Below, in pieces: positions 29,862 through 39,063 of a stretch of 64,000 nt of DNA. The translations under genes were made by a program, and so were the position numbers. How positions within the stretch are numbered: the stretch's first letter is position 1; every line of letters begins with the position of its first letter. The stretch is from REEB95 sp963810055. Its GTDB lineage: Bacteria; Pseudomonadota; Alphaproteobacteria; ATCC43930; CGMCC-115725. Location of the stretch: positions 1 to 64,000 of the forward strand of contig CAWEME010000012.1 of assembly GCA_963810055.1 (NCBI GenBank). The letters are read 5' to 3'. The notes below the pieces were generated by a model, which worked only from the letters and a program-made list of their open reading frames with translations, was not told the origin of the DNA and ran no database searches.

Positions 29862-31028
29862 TCAGAAGGCGCGCTTCAGTTGATCGGCGAGATCGGTCTT
29901 CTCCCAGGAGAAGCCGCCATCGGCGTCGGGCGGGCGGCCGAAATGGCCGTAGGAGGAGGTGCGCGCATAGATCGGCCGGTTGAGCTGCAAATGGGTGCGG
30001 ATGCCGCGCGGGCTCAAATCCATCATTTCCTGCAACACCTTGGAGAGCTTGTCCTCTTCCACCTTGCCGGTGCTGGCGGTGTCGATATAGACCGACAAGG
30101 GCTTGGCCACGCCGATGGCATAGGACAGCTGGATGGTGCAGCGCTCGGCCAAGCCCGCCGCCACCACGTTCTTGGCGAGGTAGCGCGCGGCATAGGCCGC
30201 CGAGCGGTCGACCTTCGACGGATCCTTGCCCGAGAAGGCGCCGCCGCCATGCGGCGAAGCGCCGCCATAGGTGTCGACGATGATCTTGCGGCCGGTGAGG
30301 CCGCAATCGCCGTCCGGTCCGCCGATGACGAAGCGGCCGGTCGGGTTGACGTAGAAATGCTCCTCGCCGCACATCCAGCCCTTGGGCAGCACCTCGAGCA
30401 CGTGCGGGCGCACGATCTCGCGCACCTGGTCCTGATCGACCCGCTCGCTGTGCTGGGTCGAAACCACCACCGAGGTGGCGCGCACCGGCTTGCCGTTCTT
30501 GTATTCGAGCGAGATCTGGCTCTTGGCGTCGGGGCCGAGATCGGGCATCGCGCCCGAATGGCGCGCCTCGGCCATCGACTTGAGAATGGCGTGCGCGTAA
30601 AAGAGCGGCGCCGGCATGAGCGCCGGCGTTTCGGTGCAGGCATAGCCGAACATGATGCCCTGGTCGCCCGCGCCCTCGTCCTTGTTGCCGGCGCTGTCGA
30701 CGCCCTGGGCGATGTCGGCGGATTGCTCGTGGACGAGGCACTCGACATGCGCCTTCTTCCAGTGGAAGCCCGCCTGCTCGTAGCCGATGTCCTTGATGGC
30801 GGCGCGCGCGATCTCGATCAGATGTTCCTTGGTGACCGATTTGGGCCCGCGCACCTCGCCGGCCATGATCACCCGGTTGGTGGTGCACAGGGTTTCGCAG
30901 GCGACGCGCGACATCGGATCGGCGGCGAGGAACGCATCGACCACGGCGTCGGAGATGCGGTCGCAGACCTTGTCCGGATGACCCTCGGAAACGGATTCGC
31001 TGGTGAAAACGTAATCGCGCAAAGTCAC
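29862..31028 (-). CDS. metK: S-adenosylmethionine synthetase
   Basis: Makes S-adenosylmethionine from methionine and ATP. The 388-aa sequence shows SVSEGHPDKVCDRISDAV near residue 12, the signature GAGDQGIMFGYACTET near 115 and GGGAFSGKDPSKVDRSAAY near 265. The start is GTG at 31028, 11 bases after a GGGAG site. The leader upstream contains a compact pseudoknot-capable segment and a hairpin, so expression may be controlled at RNA level. It is the first gene of a metK-ahcY operon. Confidence 0.97.
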   Translation of the reverse strand: MTLRDYVFTSESVSEGHPDKVCDRISDAVVDAFLAADPMSRVACETLCTTNRVIMAGEVRGPKSVTKEHLIEIARAAIKDIGYEQAGFHWKKAHVECLVHEQSADIAQGVDSAGNKDEGAGDQGIMFGYACTETPALMPAPLFYAHAILKSMAEARHSGAMPDLGPDAKSQISLEYKNGKPVRATSVVVSTQHSERVDQDQVREIVRPHVLEVLPKGWMCGEEHFYVNPTGRFVIGGPDGDCGLTGRKIIVDTYGGASPHGGGAFSGKDPSKVDRSAAYAARYLAKNVVAAGLAERCTIQLSYAIGVAKPLSVYIDTASTGKVEEDKLSKVLQEMMDLSPRGIRTHLQLNRPIYARTSSYGHFGRPPDADGGFSWEKTDLADQLKRAF

Positions 31029-31074
31029 GGTCGAAGCTCCCTGTTTTTTTAAGCCGCCTTCTGGGCGAAAGAAG

Positions 31075-31113
31075 GCGGGATAATGGTGGACCCGCGAAAC
31101 GGCTGCAACCCAC
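31075..31113 (-). ncRNA. Candidate structured leader (pseudoknot) of metK
   Basis: On the minus-strand RNA, GTGGG (31113-31109) can pair with TCCAC (31090-31086). GCGGG, lying in that loop (31095-31091), can pair with CCCGC downstream (31079-31075). This gives an H-type pseudoknot. It is followed by a 9-bp hairpin (arms CCGCCTTCT and AGAAGGCGG, around 31054-31078) that competes with the last arm, then seven A and the metK ribosome site. Compact SAM-sensing RNAs are known upstream of metK in alphaproteobacteria, but I do not recognise a known consensus here. Confidence 0.35.
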
Positions 31114-31159
31114 TTAACCGAAGGCGAGGTTCCCGCGCAGCGTACGGCCGGCGGCCGGG

Positions 31160-31462
31160 TCAGGCGGAGGCTGCGTCTTTCCGCGCCTGCGCCTTGACGA
31201 TGCGGCGTTTGAGGCGGCGGGCCTCGGTGGGCAGACGCCCATCGGACACGGAGAGCAGATAGGCGTCGAGCCCGCTATTCACTTCGATGGTGCGGATGGC
31301 GCTGGCCGACAGCCTCAAGCGCACCGGCTGGCCGAGCGCGTCGGACAGCATCGAAGTGACCTGGAGATTGGGCAGAAAGCGGCGCTTGGTCTTGTTGTTG
31401 GCGTGGCTGACATTGTTGCCGACCAGCACGCCCTTGCCGGTGATGCTGCACCGTCGCGACAT
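31160..31462 (-). CDS. rpmB: 50S ribosomal protein L28
   Basis: A 100-aa ribosomal protein. MSRRCSITGKGVLVGNNVSHANNKTKRRFLPN is the characteristic N-terminus of bacterial L28, and the alphaproteobacterial C-terminal extension rich in Lys, Arg and Ala is present. ATG 31462 is used. An in-frame extension to 31495 is not part of the family. It stands alone, downstream in orientation of the small conserved gene ending at 31562. Confidence 0.96.
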   Translation of the reverse strand: MSRRCSITGKGVLVGNNVSHANNKTKRRFLPNLQVTSMLSDALGQPVRLRLSASAIRTIEVNSGLDAYLLSVSDGRLPTEARRLKRRIVKAQARKDAASA

Positions 31463-31561
31463 GGGAAAATCCTTGGATAGAAAAGGCGGGAACAAGCCCC
31501 GCGGAGGGCGAATTTCTACGGCAAGCAGCCTAACCCGTCAAGCCGGGGCGCGCGACCCGGC

Positions 31562-31828
31562 CTATTGCGCCGCATCGGCGGTACCGCTGGATCCTCGAGA
31601 GGACGGCCGCCGCGATAAAAGGAGGGCGAGGCCCGATGGGGTGATGCGGACGATGGAGCGCCCGTTCACGCGCTCGCGCGTGATCAACCCGCGATCGACC
31701 GCATCCTCCCAAACCGGGAGCCGGGGGCATGAGGTGCGCCACGCCTCCATCACTTCGGCGTAGCTCCGCTCGGAGTTCGCCACCCACTCGAGGAGATCGA
31801 GAATCAGAGCATCGACGGCATCGCTCAT
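31562..31828 (-). CDS. Small conserved hypothetical protein (winged-helix-like)
   Basis: An 88-aa protein of unknown function. The core DLLEWVANSERSYAEVMEAWRTSCPRLPVWEDAVDRGLI, followed by VRITPSGLALL, has the order helix, helix, helix, wing. It reads like a compact winged-helix domain of a type found as a small conserved protein in proteobacteria. The C-terminal Ser/Arg-rich tail is variable. It lies 62 bases after the exporter gene stop on the same strand. Confidence 0.7.
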   Translation of the reverse strand: MSDAVDALILDLLEWVANSERSYAEVMEAWRTSCPRLPVWEDAVDRGLITRERVNGRSIVRITPSGLALLLSRRPSSRGSSGTADAAQ

Positions 31829-31890
31829 GGCTGTCTCTTCCCGCCTGTCGCCCCATTATACAGCATTCGGCCGCTGTATGAAGGTTGGCT

Positions 31891-33744
31891 CTATTCCGCC
31901 ACTTCGGCGACGGCGGCCAAGGCGGCGGCGCGTTCGGCTTCCTGCTGGCGCTGCCACATGGCGGCATAGACGCCGTTCTTGGCGAGCAACCCGGCATGAT
32001 CGCCGCGTTCGACCACGCGGCCCTGGTCCAGCACCAGGATCTCGTCGGCGTGAATCACGGTCGAAAGCCGGTGCGCGACGATTAGCGTGGTGCGGTGCGC
32101 CGAGACCTCCTCGAGGCTCGCCTGGATCTCGCGCTCGGTCTTGGTGTCGAGCGCCGAGGTGGCTTCGTCGAAGACGAGAATCCGTGGGCCTTTGAGAATC
32201 ACCCGCGCGATGGCGACGCGCTGCTTTTCCCCGCCCGAAAGCTTCAAGCCGCGCTCGCCGACTTGGCTTTTATAGCCGTCGGGCAAGCCCGCGACGAAAT
32301 CGTGGATGCGGGCCAAGGCAGCGGCGTGTTCGACCTCCTCGCGCGATGCGCCGGGCTTGCCGTAGGCGATGTTGTAGTAGATCGAGTCGTTGAACAGCAC
32401 GGTGTCCTGCGGCACCACGCCGATGGCGCGGCGCAAGCTCGACTGGGTCACGTCGCGGATGTCCTGGCCGTCGATGCGGATGGCGCCTTGGCCGACGTCG
32501 TAAAAGCGGAACAGCAAACGCGCGATGGTGGACTTGCCCGCGCCCGAAGGCCCGACGATGGCCAACGTGCCGCCCGGCGGCAGGCGGAAGGAGACGTTCT
32601 CCAGGATCGGCCGGCGCGGGTCGTAGGCGAAGGAGACGCGGTCGAACGCGATCTCGCCCCGTTTCACCGCCAGATCGGGCGCGCCCGGCTTGTCGGTCAC
32701 CTCGGCGCGCACGCCCAAGAGCCGGACCATGGATTCGAGATCGGTCAGCGACTGCTTGATGTTGCGGTAAACCATGCCGAGCACGTTCAAGGGCGTGTAG
32801 AGCTGTATCAGATAGGAATTCACCAGCACGAAGGAGCCGATACTCATGCGGCCCTGCGCCACGCCTTGCGCCGCCAGCCACATCACGCCGACGAGCCCGA
32901 TGGAAATGATGACGCCCTGGCCGATATTGAGCATCGACAGCGTGGTCTGGCTCTTCACCGCGGCGCGCTCGTAGCCCTGGAGCGCATGATCGAAACGCCG
33001 CGCCTCGTGCTCCTCGTTGGCGAAATATTTCACCGTCTCGAAATTCAGCAGGCTGTCGATCGCCTTGGTGTTGGCCTCGCTGTCGCGCTCATTCATCTCG
33101 CGGCGGAACTTGATGCGCCAATCGGTGATGGCGAAGGTGAAGGCGACATAGACCAGGACGGTGGCGAGGATGGCGATCGCCAGGCTGGCCTCGAAGAACC
33201 CCCACAGGATGCCGCAGACCAGCAAAATTTCGAACAGGGTCGGCAGCAGATTGAACAGCAGATAGGAGAGCAGGAATTCCATGCCGCGCACGCCGCGTTC
33301 GATCGCGCGCGACAGGCCGCCGGTCTGGCGTTCCAGGTGGAAGCGCAAGCTGAGCCCGTGGAGATGGCGGAAGGTGTTGAGCGCGATGTTGCGGATGGCG
33401 CGCTGCTCGACCTTAGCGAAGACCGAATCCCGGAGCTCGGTGAAGAGCTGCGCCCCCACCCGCGCGCCGCCATAGGCGACGATCAGCATGGTCGGCACCA
33501 CCACCAGAATCCCGGCGCCGGGGGCGAGCTTGTCGACCGCGGCCTTATAGAGGAGCGGCACGGCGACGGTGATGCCCTTGGCCAATATGAGGCAGGCGAT
33601 CGCCAGCACCACGCGCAGCCGAAGCCCGCGCTCCCCGCGCGGCCAGAGATAGGGCAGCACGGAGGAAAGCGCGCGCAATTCCGAGCGGATGCCCACTTCC
33701 GAGGGCAAGTGGCTCAGCGAGCCTCCCGGGCGGTGGCCCTTCAT
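31891..33744 (-). CDS. Atm1/HMT1-type ABC exporter
   Basis: A 617-aa half-transporter with an N-terminal six-helix membrane domain (about residues 20-330) and a C-terminal ATPase. Nucleotide-binding motifs are GPSGAGKST (Walker A), LSGGEKQRVAIAR (signature), ILVFDEATSALD (Walker B) and IVAHRLSTV (H-loop). The start SELRALSSVLPYLWPRGE and the segment RSLSRAIERG-like GLSRAIERGVRGMEFLLSY match the Atm1/ABCB7 branch, which exports glutathione-linked metal or sulfur compounds. Its ATG overlaps the MFS gene stop by 4 nt, so the two transporters are coupled. Confidence 0.9.
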   Translation of the reverse strand: MKGHRPGGSLSHLPSEVGIRSELRALSSVLPYLWPRGERGLRLRVVLAIACLILAKGITVAVPLLYKAAVDKLAPGAGILVVVPTMLIVAYGGARVGAQLFTELRDSVFAKVEQRAIRNIALNTFRHLHGLSLRFHLERQTGGLSRAIERGVRGMEFLLSYLLFNLLPTLFEILLVCGILWGFFEASLAIAILATVLVYVAFTFAITDWRIKFRREMNERDSEANTKAIDSLLNFETVKYFANEEHEARRFDHALQGYERAAVKSQTTLSMLNIGQGVIISIGLVGVMWLAAQGVAQGRMSIGSFVLVNSYLIQLYTPLNVLGMVYRNIKQSLTDLESMVRLLGVRAEVTDKPGAPDLAVKRGEIAFDRVSFAYDPRRPILENVSFRLPPGGTLAIVGPSGAGKSTIARLLFRFYDVGQGAIRIDGQDIRDVTQSSLRRAIGVVPQDTVLFNDSIYYNIAYGKPGASREEVEHAAALARIHDFVAGLPDGYKSQVGERGLKLSGGEKQRVAIARVILKGPRILVFDEATSALDTKTEREIQASLEEVSAHRTTLIVAHRLSTVIHADEILVLDQGRVVERGDHAGLLAKNGVYAAMWQRQQEAERAAALAAVAEVAE

Positions 33745-34889
33745 GCCCGCCCCCGCAACAGGCGCAACGACAGCCAGACCACGCCGGCCATGGCCAGCGC
33801 GCTCAGCATATAAGGCGCGTTGCGGCCGAGCCCGCCATAGACGGCGCCCGCCACTGCCGGGCCGATGATGCGCGCCAGGCTCTGCGCCGATTGCGACAGG
33901 CCCAAGATGTTGCCGCGTTCCTCCGCGCCCGCCTCTTGCGAAACCAGGCTGTTCATCGAGGGACTCAAGAGGCCCATGCCGATGGCGAGCAACGCCATGG
34001 CCGCCAGCACGCCCCACACAGCGGTGGCGAAAGGAACGGCGATCAATCCGGCGGCGACGATCGCGGAGCCGGCGATGAACAGTTTCGCTTCGCCGAAAAG
34101 CTTGGTCAGCCGGCCGATCAGCCCGCCCTGGATCGCCACCAGCAGCACGCCGACATAGAAGAAGATCCAGCCGATCTGCGTCGGCCCCCAGCCGAAGCCG
34201 TCATGCCCCCAGAGCGCGAAGGTCGTCTCCATGCCGGCGAAGGCGCAGATGGCGACGAACACCATCAGGATCAAAAGGCGCAGCCGCGGCCGCCCCCAGG
34301 CCGATTTGGCGGCGGCGATGCGGCCGGCGACGATGTTGGGGCGCGCTGCGCGGGTCAGGCTTTCCTTGAGCCGCAACCAGGTCAACAAGAAGGCGCAAAC
34401 GGAGAGCGATGCTGCAAGAAAGGCGGGATAAGCGAGATGCGCGCCGCCGCCGGCGGCAAGCCCGCCCAGCGCCGGCCCGATGGTGAAGCCCAAGCCAATG
34501 GCGGCGCCGATCATGCCCATGCCCTTGGCGCGCTTCTCGGGCAATGTCACGTCGGTGACATAGGCCTGAGCCGCGGCGATGTTGCCCGCCCCCGCCCCCG
34601 CCAAAAGCCGCGCGGCGAACAGCATCCACAGCGCGCTGGCGAAACCCAGCCAGACATAAGAGGCGGCAGAGCAGACCAGGCTCGCCAGGATCACCGGCTT
34701 GCGGCCGATGCGGTCGGAGAGCCGGCCGAGCAAGGGCGAGGAGAAGAACTGGCCCAGCGAGTAGCACGCCATCATCGAGGTGACGGCCAAGGGCGAGGCG
34801 TGGAAATCGAGCGCGTAATAGGGCAGCAGCGGGATCACCACCCCGAAGCCGATCAGATCGATGAGGACGATGAAGAAAAGGATACCCAT
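33741..34889 (-). CDS. MFS transporter, TetA-like
   Basis: A 382-aa twelve-helix permease. MGILFFIVLIDLIGFGVVIPLLP and the loop 2-3 motif GRLSDRIGRKPV near residue 55 are typical of the TetA/DHA1 drug:proton antiporters. The motif C-like GAAIGLGFTIGPALGG lies near residue 130. The drug specificity cannot be inferred. It is translationally coupled (ATGA) to the Atm1-type exporter downstream. Confidence 0.86.
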   Translation of the reverse strand: MGILFFIVLIDLIGFGVVIPLLPYYALDFHASPLAVTSMMACYSLGQFFSSPLLGRLSDRIGRKPVILASLVCSAASYVWLGFASALWMLFAARLLAGAGAGNIAAAQAYVTDVTLPEKRAKGMGMIGAAIGLGFTIGPALGGLAAGGGAHLAYPAFLAASLSVCAFLLTWLRLKESLTRAARPNIVAGRIAAAKSAWGRPRLRLLILMVFVAICAFAGMETTFALWGHDGFGWGPTQIGWIFFYVGVLLVAIQGGLIGRLTKLFGEAKLFIAGSAIVAAGLIAVPFATAVWGVLAAMALLAIGMGLLSPSMNSLVSQEAGAEERGNILGLSQSAQSLARIIGPAVAGAVYGGLGRNAPYMLSALAMAGVVWLSLRLLRGRA

Positions 34890-34940
34890 ACGGGCTCTTA
34901 GATAGCGCGGCGCGGCGCGACTTGCGAGCCTTGCGCGCTC

Positions 34941-37100
34941 CTAGGCTGCCATGCGTTTCTTGGCGATCAGGTGCAGCACTTCCGAGGCCGCCACCGGAAT
35001 GTTGGTGCCGGGCCCGTAAACCGCGGCGACGCCGGCCTCTTGCAGGAAGGCGTAGTCCTGGGGCGGGATGACGCCGCCGCACACCACCAGGATATTGCCG
35101 CCGCCTTGCGCCTTGAGCGCCGCGAGCAGCGCCGGCACCAAGGTGCGGTGCCCCGCCGCCTGGGAGGACACGCCGATCACGTCGGCCTTGGTCTCGACCG
35201 CCTGTTTCGCCGCCTCCTCGGGCGTCTGGAACAAAGGGCCGGTCTCGACGGAAAAGCCCAGATCGCCGAAGGCGGAGGCGATCACGTGGGCGCCGCGGTC
35301 GTGGCCGTCCTGGCCCAATTTCACCACCAGCAAGCGCGGGCGGCGGCCCTGGTCGCGGGCCAAGGCCTCGACCTCCTCGCGCACCCGGGCGAAGCCCTCG
35401 TCGCCCTCGTTCTGGGCGCCATAGACGCCCGAGACCGAGCGGATGACGGCGCGGTGGCGGGTGAACACGCGCTCGAGTGCGTCCGAGATTTCGCCGACGC
35501 TGGCGCGGGCGCGCGCCGCCTCGATGGCGAGTTCCAGGAGATTGCCTTTTTCATTCCGCGCGCATTCGGAGAGCGCGTCGAGCGCCCGCTTGACCTTGGC
35601 GCTGTCGCGGCTTTTGCGGATTTTTTCGAGCCGCGCGATCTGCTGCGCCCGGACCTTGGGATTGTCGACCGCGAGCAGATCGACCGCGGTTTCCTGGCCC
35701 TGATTGACGCGGTATTTGTTGACGCCGACGATGACCTCCTCGCCCCGGTCGATGCGGGCTTGCCGGCGCGCGGCGGCTTCCTCGATCTTGAGCTTGGGCA
35801 CGCCGCTTTCGACCGCCTTGGTCATGCCGCCCATGGCCTCGATCTCCTGGATGAGATCGAGCGCGGCCGAGGCGAGGGAGTGCGTCAGGCTTTCGACGTA
35901 ATAGCTGCCGCCCAGCGGGTCGACCACATGGGTCAGACCCGCTTCTTCCGCGAGGATCAACTGGGTGTTGCGCGCGATGCGCGCCGAGGACGGCGTCGGC
36001 AGCGCCATCGCCTCGTCGAAGGAGTTGGTGTGCAGCGATTGCGTGCCGCCCAGCACCGCCGCCATCGCCTCGATGGTGGTGCGGATGATGTTGTTGAGCG
36101 GGTCCTGCTCGGTGAGGCTCACGCCCGAGGTCTGGCAATGGGTGCGCAACTGAAGGCTCGCCGCATTCTTAGGTGCGAATTTCTCCTGCACCAGCTTGGC
36201 CCAGAGCAGACGCGCAGCGCGCAGCTTGGCCACCTCCATGAAGAAATTCATGCCGATGCAGAAGAAGAAGGAAAGCCGGGGCGCGAAGGCGTCGATCGCG
36301 AGGCCCTTGGACAAGGCCGCGCGCGCGTATTCGAGCCCGTCGGCCAGCGTGAAGGCCAGCTCCTGCACCGCCGTCGCCCCCGCCTCCTGCATGTGATAGC
36401 CCGAGATCGAGATCGAGTTGAACTTGGGCATGTGCTTGGCGGTGTGCTCGATGATGTCGGCGACGATGCGCATCGAGGGGCCGGGCGGATAGATATAGGT
36501 GTTGCGCACCATGAATTCCTTGAGGATGTCGTTCTGGATGGTGCCGGAGAGCTTGTCCTGCGATACCCCCTGCTCCTCGGCGGCGACGATGAACCCGGCC
36601 AGCACCGGCAGCACCGCGCCGTTCATGGTCATCGACACCGACATCTGGTCGAGCGGGATGCCGTCGAACAGGATCTTCATGTCCTCGACGGAATCGATGG
36701 CGACGCCGGCCTTGCCCACGTCGCCGACCACGCGCGGATGGTCGCTGTCATAGCCGCGGTGGGTGGCGAGATCGAAGGCGACCGAAAGCCCCTTCTGCCC
36801 GCCGGCGAGGTTCTCGCGATAGAACTGATTGGATTCCTCGGCGGTGGAGAAGCCCGCGTATTGCCGGATGGTCCACGGCCGGTTGGCGTAAAGCGTGGCG
36901 CGCACGCCGCGCGTATAGGGCGGAAAGCCCGGCAAGGTGCCGGGGCTTTCCAGCTTCTCGAGGTCTTCCGCGGTGTAGAGCGGCTTGACCGCGATGCCCT
37001 CGGGTGTTTGCCAGGTAAGCGTCGAACCGGGCTTGCCGCCCAATTCCTTGGCGGCCAGATCGGCCCAATCCTTCAGGGTCTTGCGCGGAAACTCGGCCAT
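34941..37100 (-). CDS. scpA: Methylmalonyl-CoA mutase (full-length, single chain)
   Basis: B12-dependent isomerase between (R)-methylmalonyl-CoA and succinyl-CoA, used in propionate and branched-chain degradation. The catalytic barrel has RPWTIRQYAGFSTAEESN near residue 80. The Tyr after RQ is the residue specific for methylmalonyl-CoA, unlike the Ile in the second mutase of this window. The C-terminal cobalamin domain has GQDGHDRGAHVIASAF near 600, with the cobalt-ligand His. ATG 37100 (MAEFPRKTLKDW) is preferred: it gives 719 aa, matches family starts and avoids a 53-nt overlap with ctaA. ATG 37160 is also open. No mutase chaperone or epimerase gene is adjacent. Confidence 0.93.
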   Translation of the reverse strand: MAEFPRKTLKDWADLAAKELGGKPGSTLTWQTPEGIAVKPLYTAEDLEKLESPGTLPGFPPYTRGVRATLYANRPWTIRQYAGFSTAEESNQFYRENLAGGQKGLSVAFDLATHRGYDSDHPRVVGDVGKAGVAIDSVEDMKILFDGIPLDQMSVSMTMNGAVLPVLAGFIVAAEEQGVSQDKLSGTIQNDILKEFMVRNTYIYPPGPSMRIVADIIEHTAKHMPKFNSISISGYHMQEAGATAVQELAFTLADGLEYARAALSKGLAIDAFAPRLSFFFCIGMNFFMEVAKLRAARLLWAKLVQEKFAPKNAASLQLRTHCQTSGVSLTEQDPLNNIIRTTIEAMAAVLGGTQSLHTNSFDEAMALPTPSSARIARNTQLILAEEAGLTHVVDPLGGSYYVESLTHSLASAALDLIQEIEAMGGMTKAVESGVPKLKIEEAAARRQARIDRGEEVIVGVNKYRVNQGQETAVDLLAVDNPKVRAQQIARLEKIRKSRDSAKVKRALDALSECARNEKGNLLELAIEAARARASVGEISDALERVFTRHRAVIRSVSGVYGAQNEGDEGFARVREEVEALARDQGRRPRLLVVKLGQDGHDRGAHVIASAFGDLGFSVETGPLFQTPEEAAKQAVETKADVIGVSSQAAGHRTLVPALLAALKAQGGGNILVVCGGVIPPQDYAFLQEAGVAAVYGPGTNIPVAASEVLHLIAKKRMAA

Positions 37101-37107
37101 GCCCGGA

Positions 37108-38163
37108 TCATAGCCCGGCCGGAGGGATTTTTCGAGTTCCGCCAAGGACATGGCGGGCAACCAGCGCCGATGTGAGCACCAGGGTGGCGCCGAGCTGATG
37201 CGCCAGCGCCAGGTCCAGCGGCACGGCCAGCAACAGCACGGCGATGCCTAAAGCCGCCTGCAAACTCGTCAGGGTGAAGAGCGAATGCACCGCGCCCATG
37301 GCCATACGCGGCAGCCGTGAGCGGTACAGGAAGGAGGCCAGGAACAGCACCACCGACACCAGCCAGGTGAGCGCCGCCAAAAGCCGGTGGTCGAACTGCG
37401 CCGCCTCGGGGTTCTCGAACAGGTTGCGCCACCAGGGCGAAAGATTGTCCCAGGCGGGCGGAATCCAATGCCCGTCCATCAGCGGGAAGGTGTTTTCGAT
37501 CAGCCCCGCGCGCAAACCGGCGACAAAAGCGCCCGCGACCAAGGTCACGAAACCCAGCAGCAGCGCCAGATCGGCGCCGTGTTTCAGGCAAGCGGGACCG
37601 GCCTGTTGCCTCGGCCTGATCAGATCGAGCGCCACCCACAGGATCGCGAGATAGATGATTATGGCGGCCGCGAGATGGGCGGCGAGGCGGTATTGGCTGA
37701 CCTCGATGCGGTCCTCCAAGCCGCTCGCCACCATCCACCAGCCCAGCACGCCTTGCAGCGCCCCCAGCACGAAGAGCCCGGCGAGGCTGGGCGCCAGAGC
37801 GCGCGGGATCTGGCGGCGCGCCAGGAAATAAAGGAAGGGCACCAGGAACACGACGCCGATCAAGCGGCCCCACAGGCGGTGGAACCATTCCCAGAAATAG
37901 ATGGTCTTGAAGTCCGCCAGGCTCATGCCGGGATGGATCGCCTGGTATTGCGGGATGGATTTGTAGGAATTGAACGCCTCGATCCATTGCGCCTGGTTGA
38001 GCGGCGGGAGAGTGCCGGTCACCGGCTGCCACTGCGTGATCGAAAGCCCCGATTCCGTCAGCCGCGTGACGCCGCCCAGGGCGACCATGACGAACACCAT
38101 GGCGGCGCAGGCGAAGAGCCAGAGCGCGATCGCGCGAGCATGAGGGAAAGGCTGGGCGGGCAC
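37108..38163 (-). CDS. ctaA: Heme A synthase (COX15/CtaA)
   Basis: Oxidises the C8 methyl of haem O to make haem A for aa3-type oxidases. The 351-aa inner-membrane protein has eight predicted helices and the paired His motifs of COX15: FWEWFHRLWGRLIGVVF near residue 90, LAAHLAAAIIIYL near 158 and FDHRLLAALTWLVSVVL near 255, with a last His near ALAHQLGATLVL. It has the long alphaproteobacterial form with GGVTRLTESGLSITQW near residue 25. It ends just upstream of the mutase gene. Confidence 0.93.
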   Translation of the reverse strand: MPAQPFPHARAIALWLFACAAMVFVMVALGGVTRLTESGLSITQWQPVTGTLPPLNQAQWIEAFNSYKSIPQYQAIHPGMSLADFKTIYFWEWFHRLWGRLIGVVFLVPFLYFLARRQIPRALAPSLAGLFVLGALQGVLGWWMVASGLEDRIEVSQYRLAAHLAAAIIIYLAILWVALDLIRPRQQAGPACLKHGADLALLLGFVTLVAGAFVAGLRAGLIENTFPLMDGHWIPPAWDNLSPWWRNLFENPEAAQFDHRLLAALTWLVSVVLFLASFLYRSRLPRMAMGAVHSLFTLTSLQAALGIAVLLLAVPLDLALAHQLGATLVLTSALVARHVLGGTRKIPPAGL

Positions 38164-38202
38164 GGGCGGAGAATCCTCCGCCCGCCAGGCCCGCGCAAGT
38201 CT

Positions 38203-38466
38203 CTAATGCAGGCTGAGCGAGATGGCGGCGTGCCGCCAGCGCGCCGGCGCGATCAGCGCGGCCTGCGCGACCTTCACCGAGTGCAGCTTGCCGTCGAGAT
38301 TATGCGACCAGAAATCGAGGAAGCGGCGCAGCTCCGGATAACGCGGCGCCAGGTCGAGCTGCTGCCAGACGAAGCTTTGCAGCAGATGGGGATGGTCGGG
38401 CAGGTGATAGAGGATCTCCGCCGTGGTCAGGCGGTATCCCTTCAGTTGGGTGGCGATGGCCCGCAT
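38203..38466 (-). CDS. Usg family protein
   Basis: An 87-aa protein matching the Usg family of alphaproteobacteria (named from the gene upstream of trpF in Caulobacter). LKGYRLTTAEILYHLPDHPHLLQSFVWQQLDLAPRYPELRRFLDFW is the conserved core. The function is unknown, though the family is near-universal in the class. It ends 40 bases before ctaA begins in the same orientation. Confidence 0.85.
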   Translation of the reverse strand: MRAIATQLKGYRLTTAEILYHLPDHPHLLQSFVWQQLDLAPRYPELRRFLDFWSHNLDGKLHSVKVAQAALIAPARWRHAAISLSLH

Positions 38467-38621
38467 CGAGGCTCCTGGTCCGGTTTAAGCTTTCCTAAGT
38501 TTGAATTGGGGGTGGCCGGCGAGGCAAGAAAAATATCAAGTTATATCAAAGGCTTAGCAGCGAAGGCCGGGGAGTGCTGCCAAATTCCGCCGAAATCGCG
38601 CCGAAACCCGGGCATCCGGCC

Positions 38622-38650
38622 TTGACAGGCTGGACCGGGGGAACTATGTC
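38622..38650 (+). promoter_or_regulatory. groESL promoter
   Basis: TTGACA (38622-38627) and TATGTC (38645-38650) are separated by 17 bases, a near-consensus vegetative promoter. It lies directly upstream of the CIRCE element and about 100 bases before groES. The stretch from 38467 to 38621 holds nothing else recognised. Confidence 0.75.
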
Positions 38651-38651
38651 C

Positions 38652-38678
38652 CTGGCACTCTCCGGGCCCGAGTGCCAA
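38652..38678. promoter_or_regulatory. CIRCE operator (HrcA binding site)
   Basis: Inverted repeat with arms CTGGCACTC and GAGTGCCAA around a 9-base spacer, close to the CIRCE consensus TTAGCACTC-N9-GAGTGCTAA. It overlaps the expected transcription start just after the -10 box, so HrcA would block groESL transcription until heat stress. Confidence 0.9.
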
Positions 38679-38748
38679 CGCGTCAAACGCGGGCGCGCTT
38701 CGCGGCCCGGCCGATTTCAGTCCGGTTTCAATCAGGAGGAACTATCCC

Positions 38749-39063
38749 ATGAAATTCAGGCCCTTACAGGACCGCGTGCTGATCCGCCGCCTCGACTCGG
38801 AAGAGAAGACCGCGGGCGGCATCATCATCCCCGACACCGCCAAGGAAAAGCCGATGGAAGGCGTGGTGGTGGCGGTCGGCCCGGGCGCGCGCAGCGAGGA
38901 CGGCAAGCTCCACCCGCTCGACGTCAAGGCGGGCGACCGCGTGCTGTTCGGCAAATGGTCGGGCACCGAGGTGAAGGTCGACGGCGAGGAACTGGTCATC
39001 GCCAAGGAATCCGACATTCTCGGCGTCATCGAAGGCGCGACCGGCAAGCGCAAAGCCGCCTAA
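38749..39063 (+). CDS. groS: Co-chaperonin GroES
   Basis: A 104-aa subunit of the heptameric lid of the GroEL folding chamber. MKFRPLQDRVLIRRLDSEEKTAGGIIIPDTAKEKP is the family N-terminus, with the mobile loop in EEKTAGGIIIPD. GDRVLFGKWSGTEVKVDGEE and a terminal ILGVIEG follow. A strong AGGAGG site precedes ATG 38749. It is the first gene of the CIRCE-controlled operon, with 137 bases before groEL. Confidence 0.98.
   Translation: MKFRPLQDRVLIRRLDSEEKTAGGIIIPDTAKEKPMEGVVVAVGPGARSEDGKLHPLDVKAGDRVLFGKWSGTEVKVDGEELVIAKESDILGVIEGATGKRKAA

Noticed and set aside
31029..31113. SAM-II riboswitch
   Set aside because: GTTGCAGCC is reminiscent, but the conserved 3' GCTAAA segment and the helix lengths do not fit, so it is only reported as a candidate structured leader.
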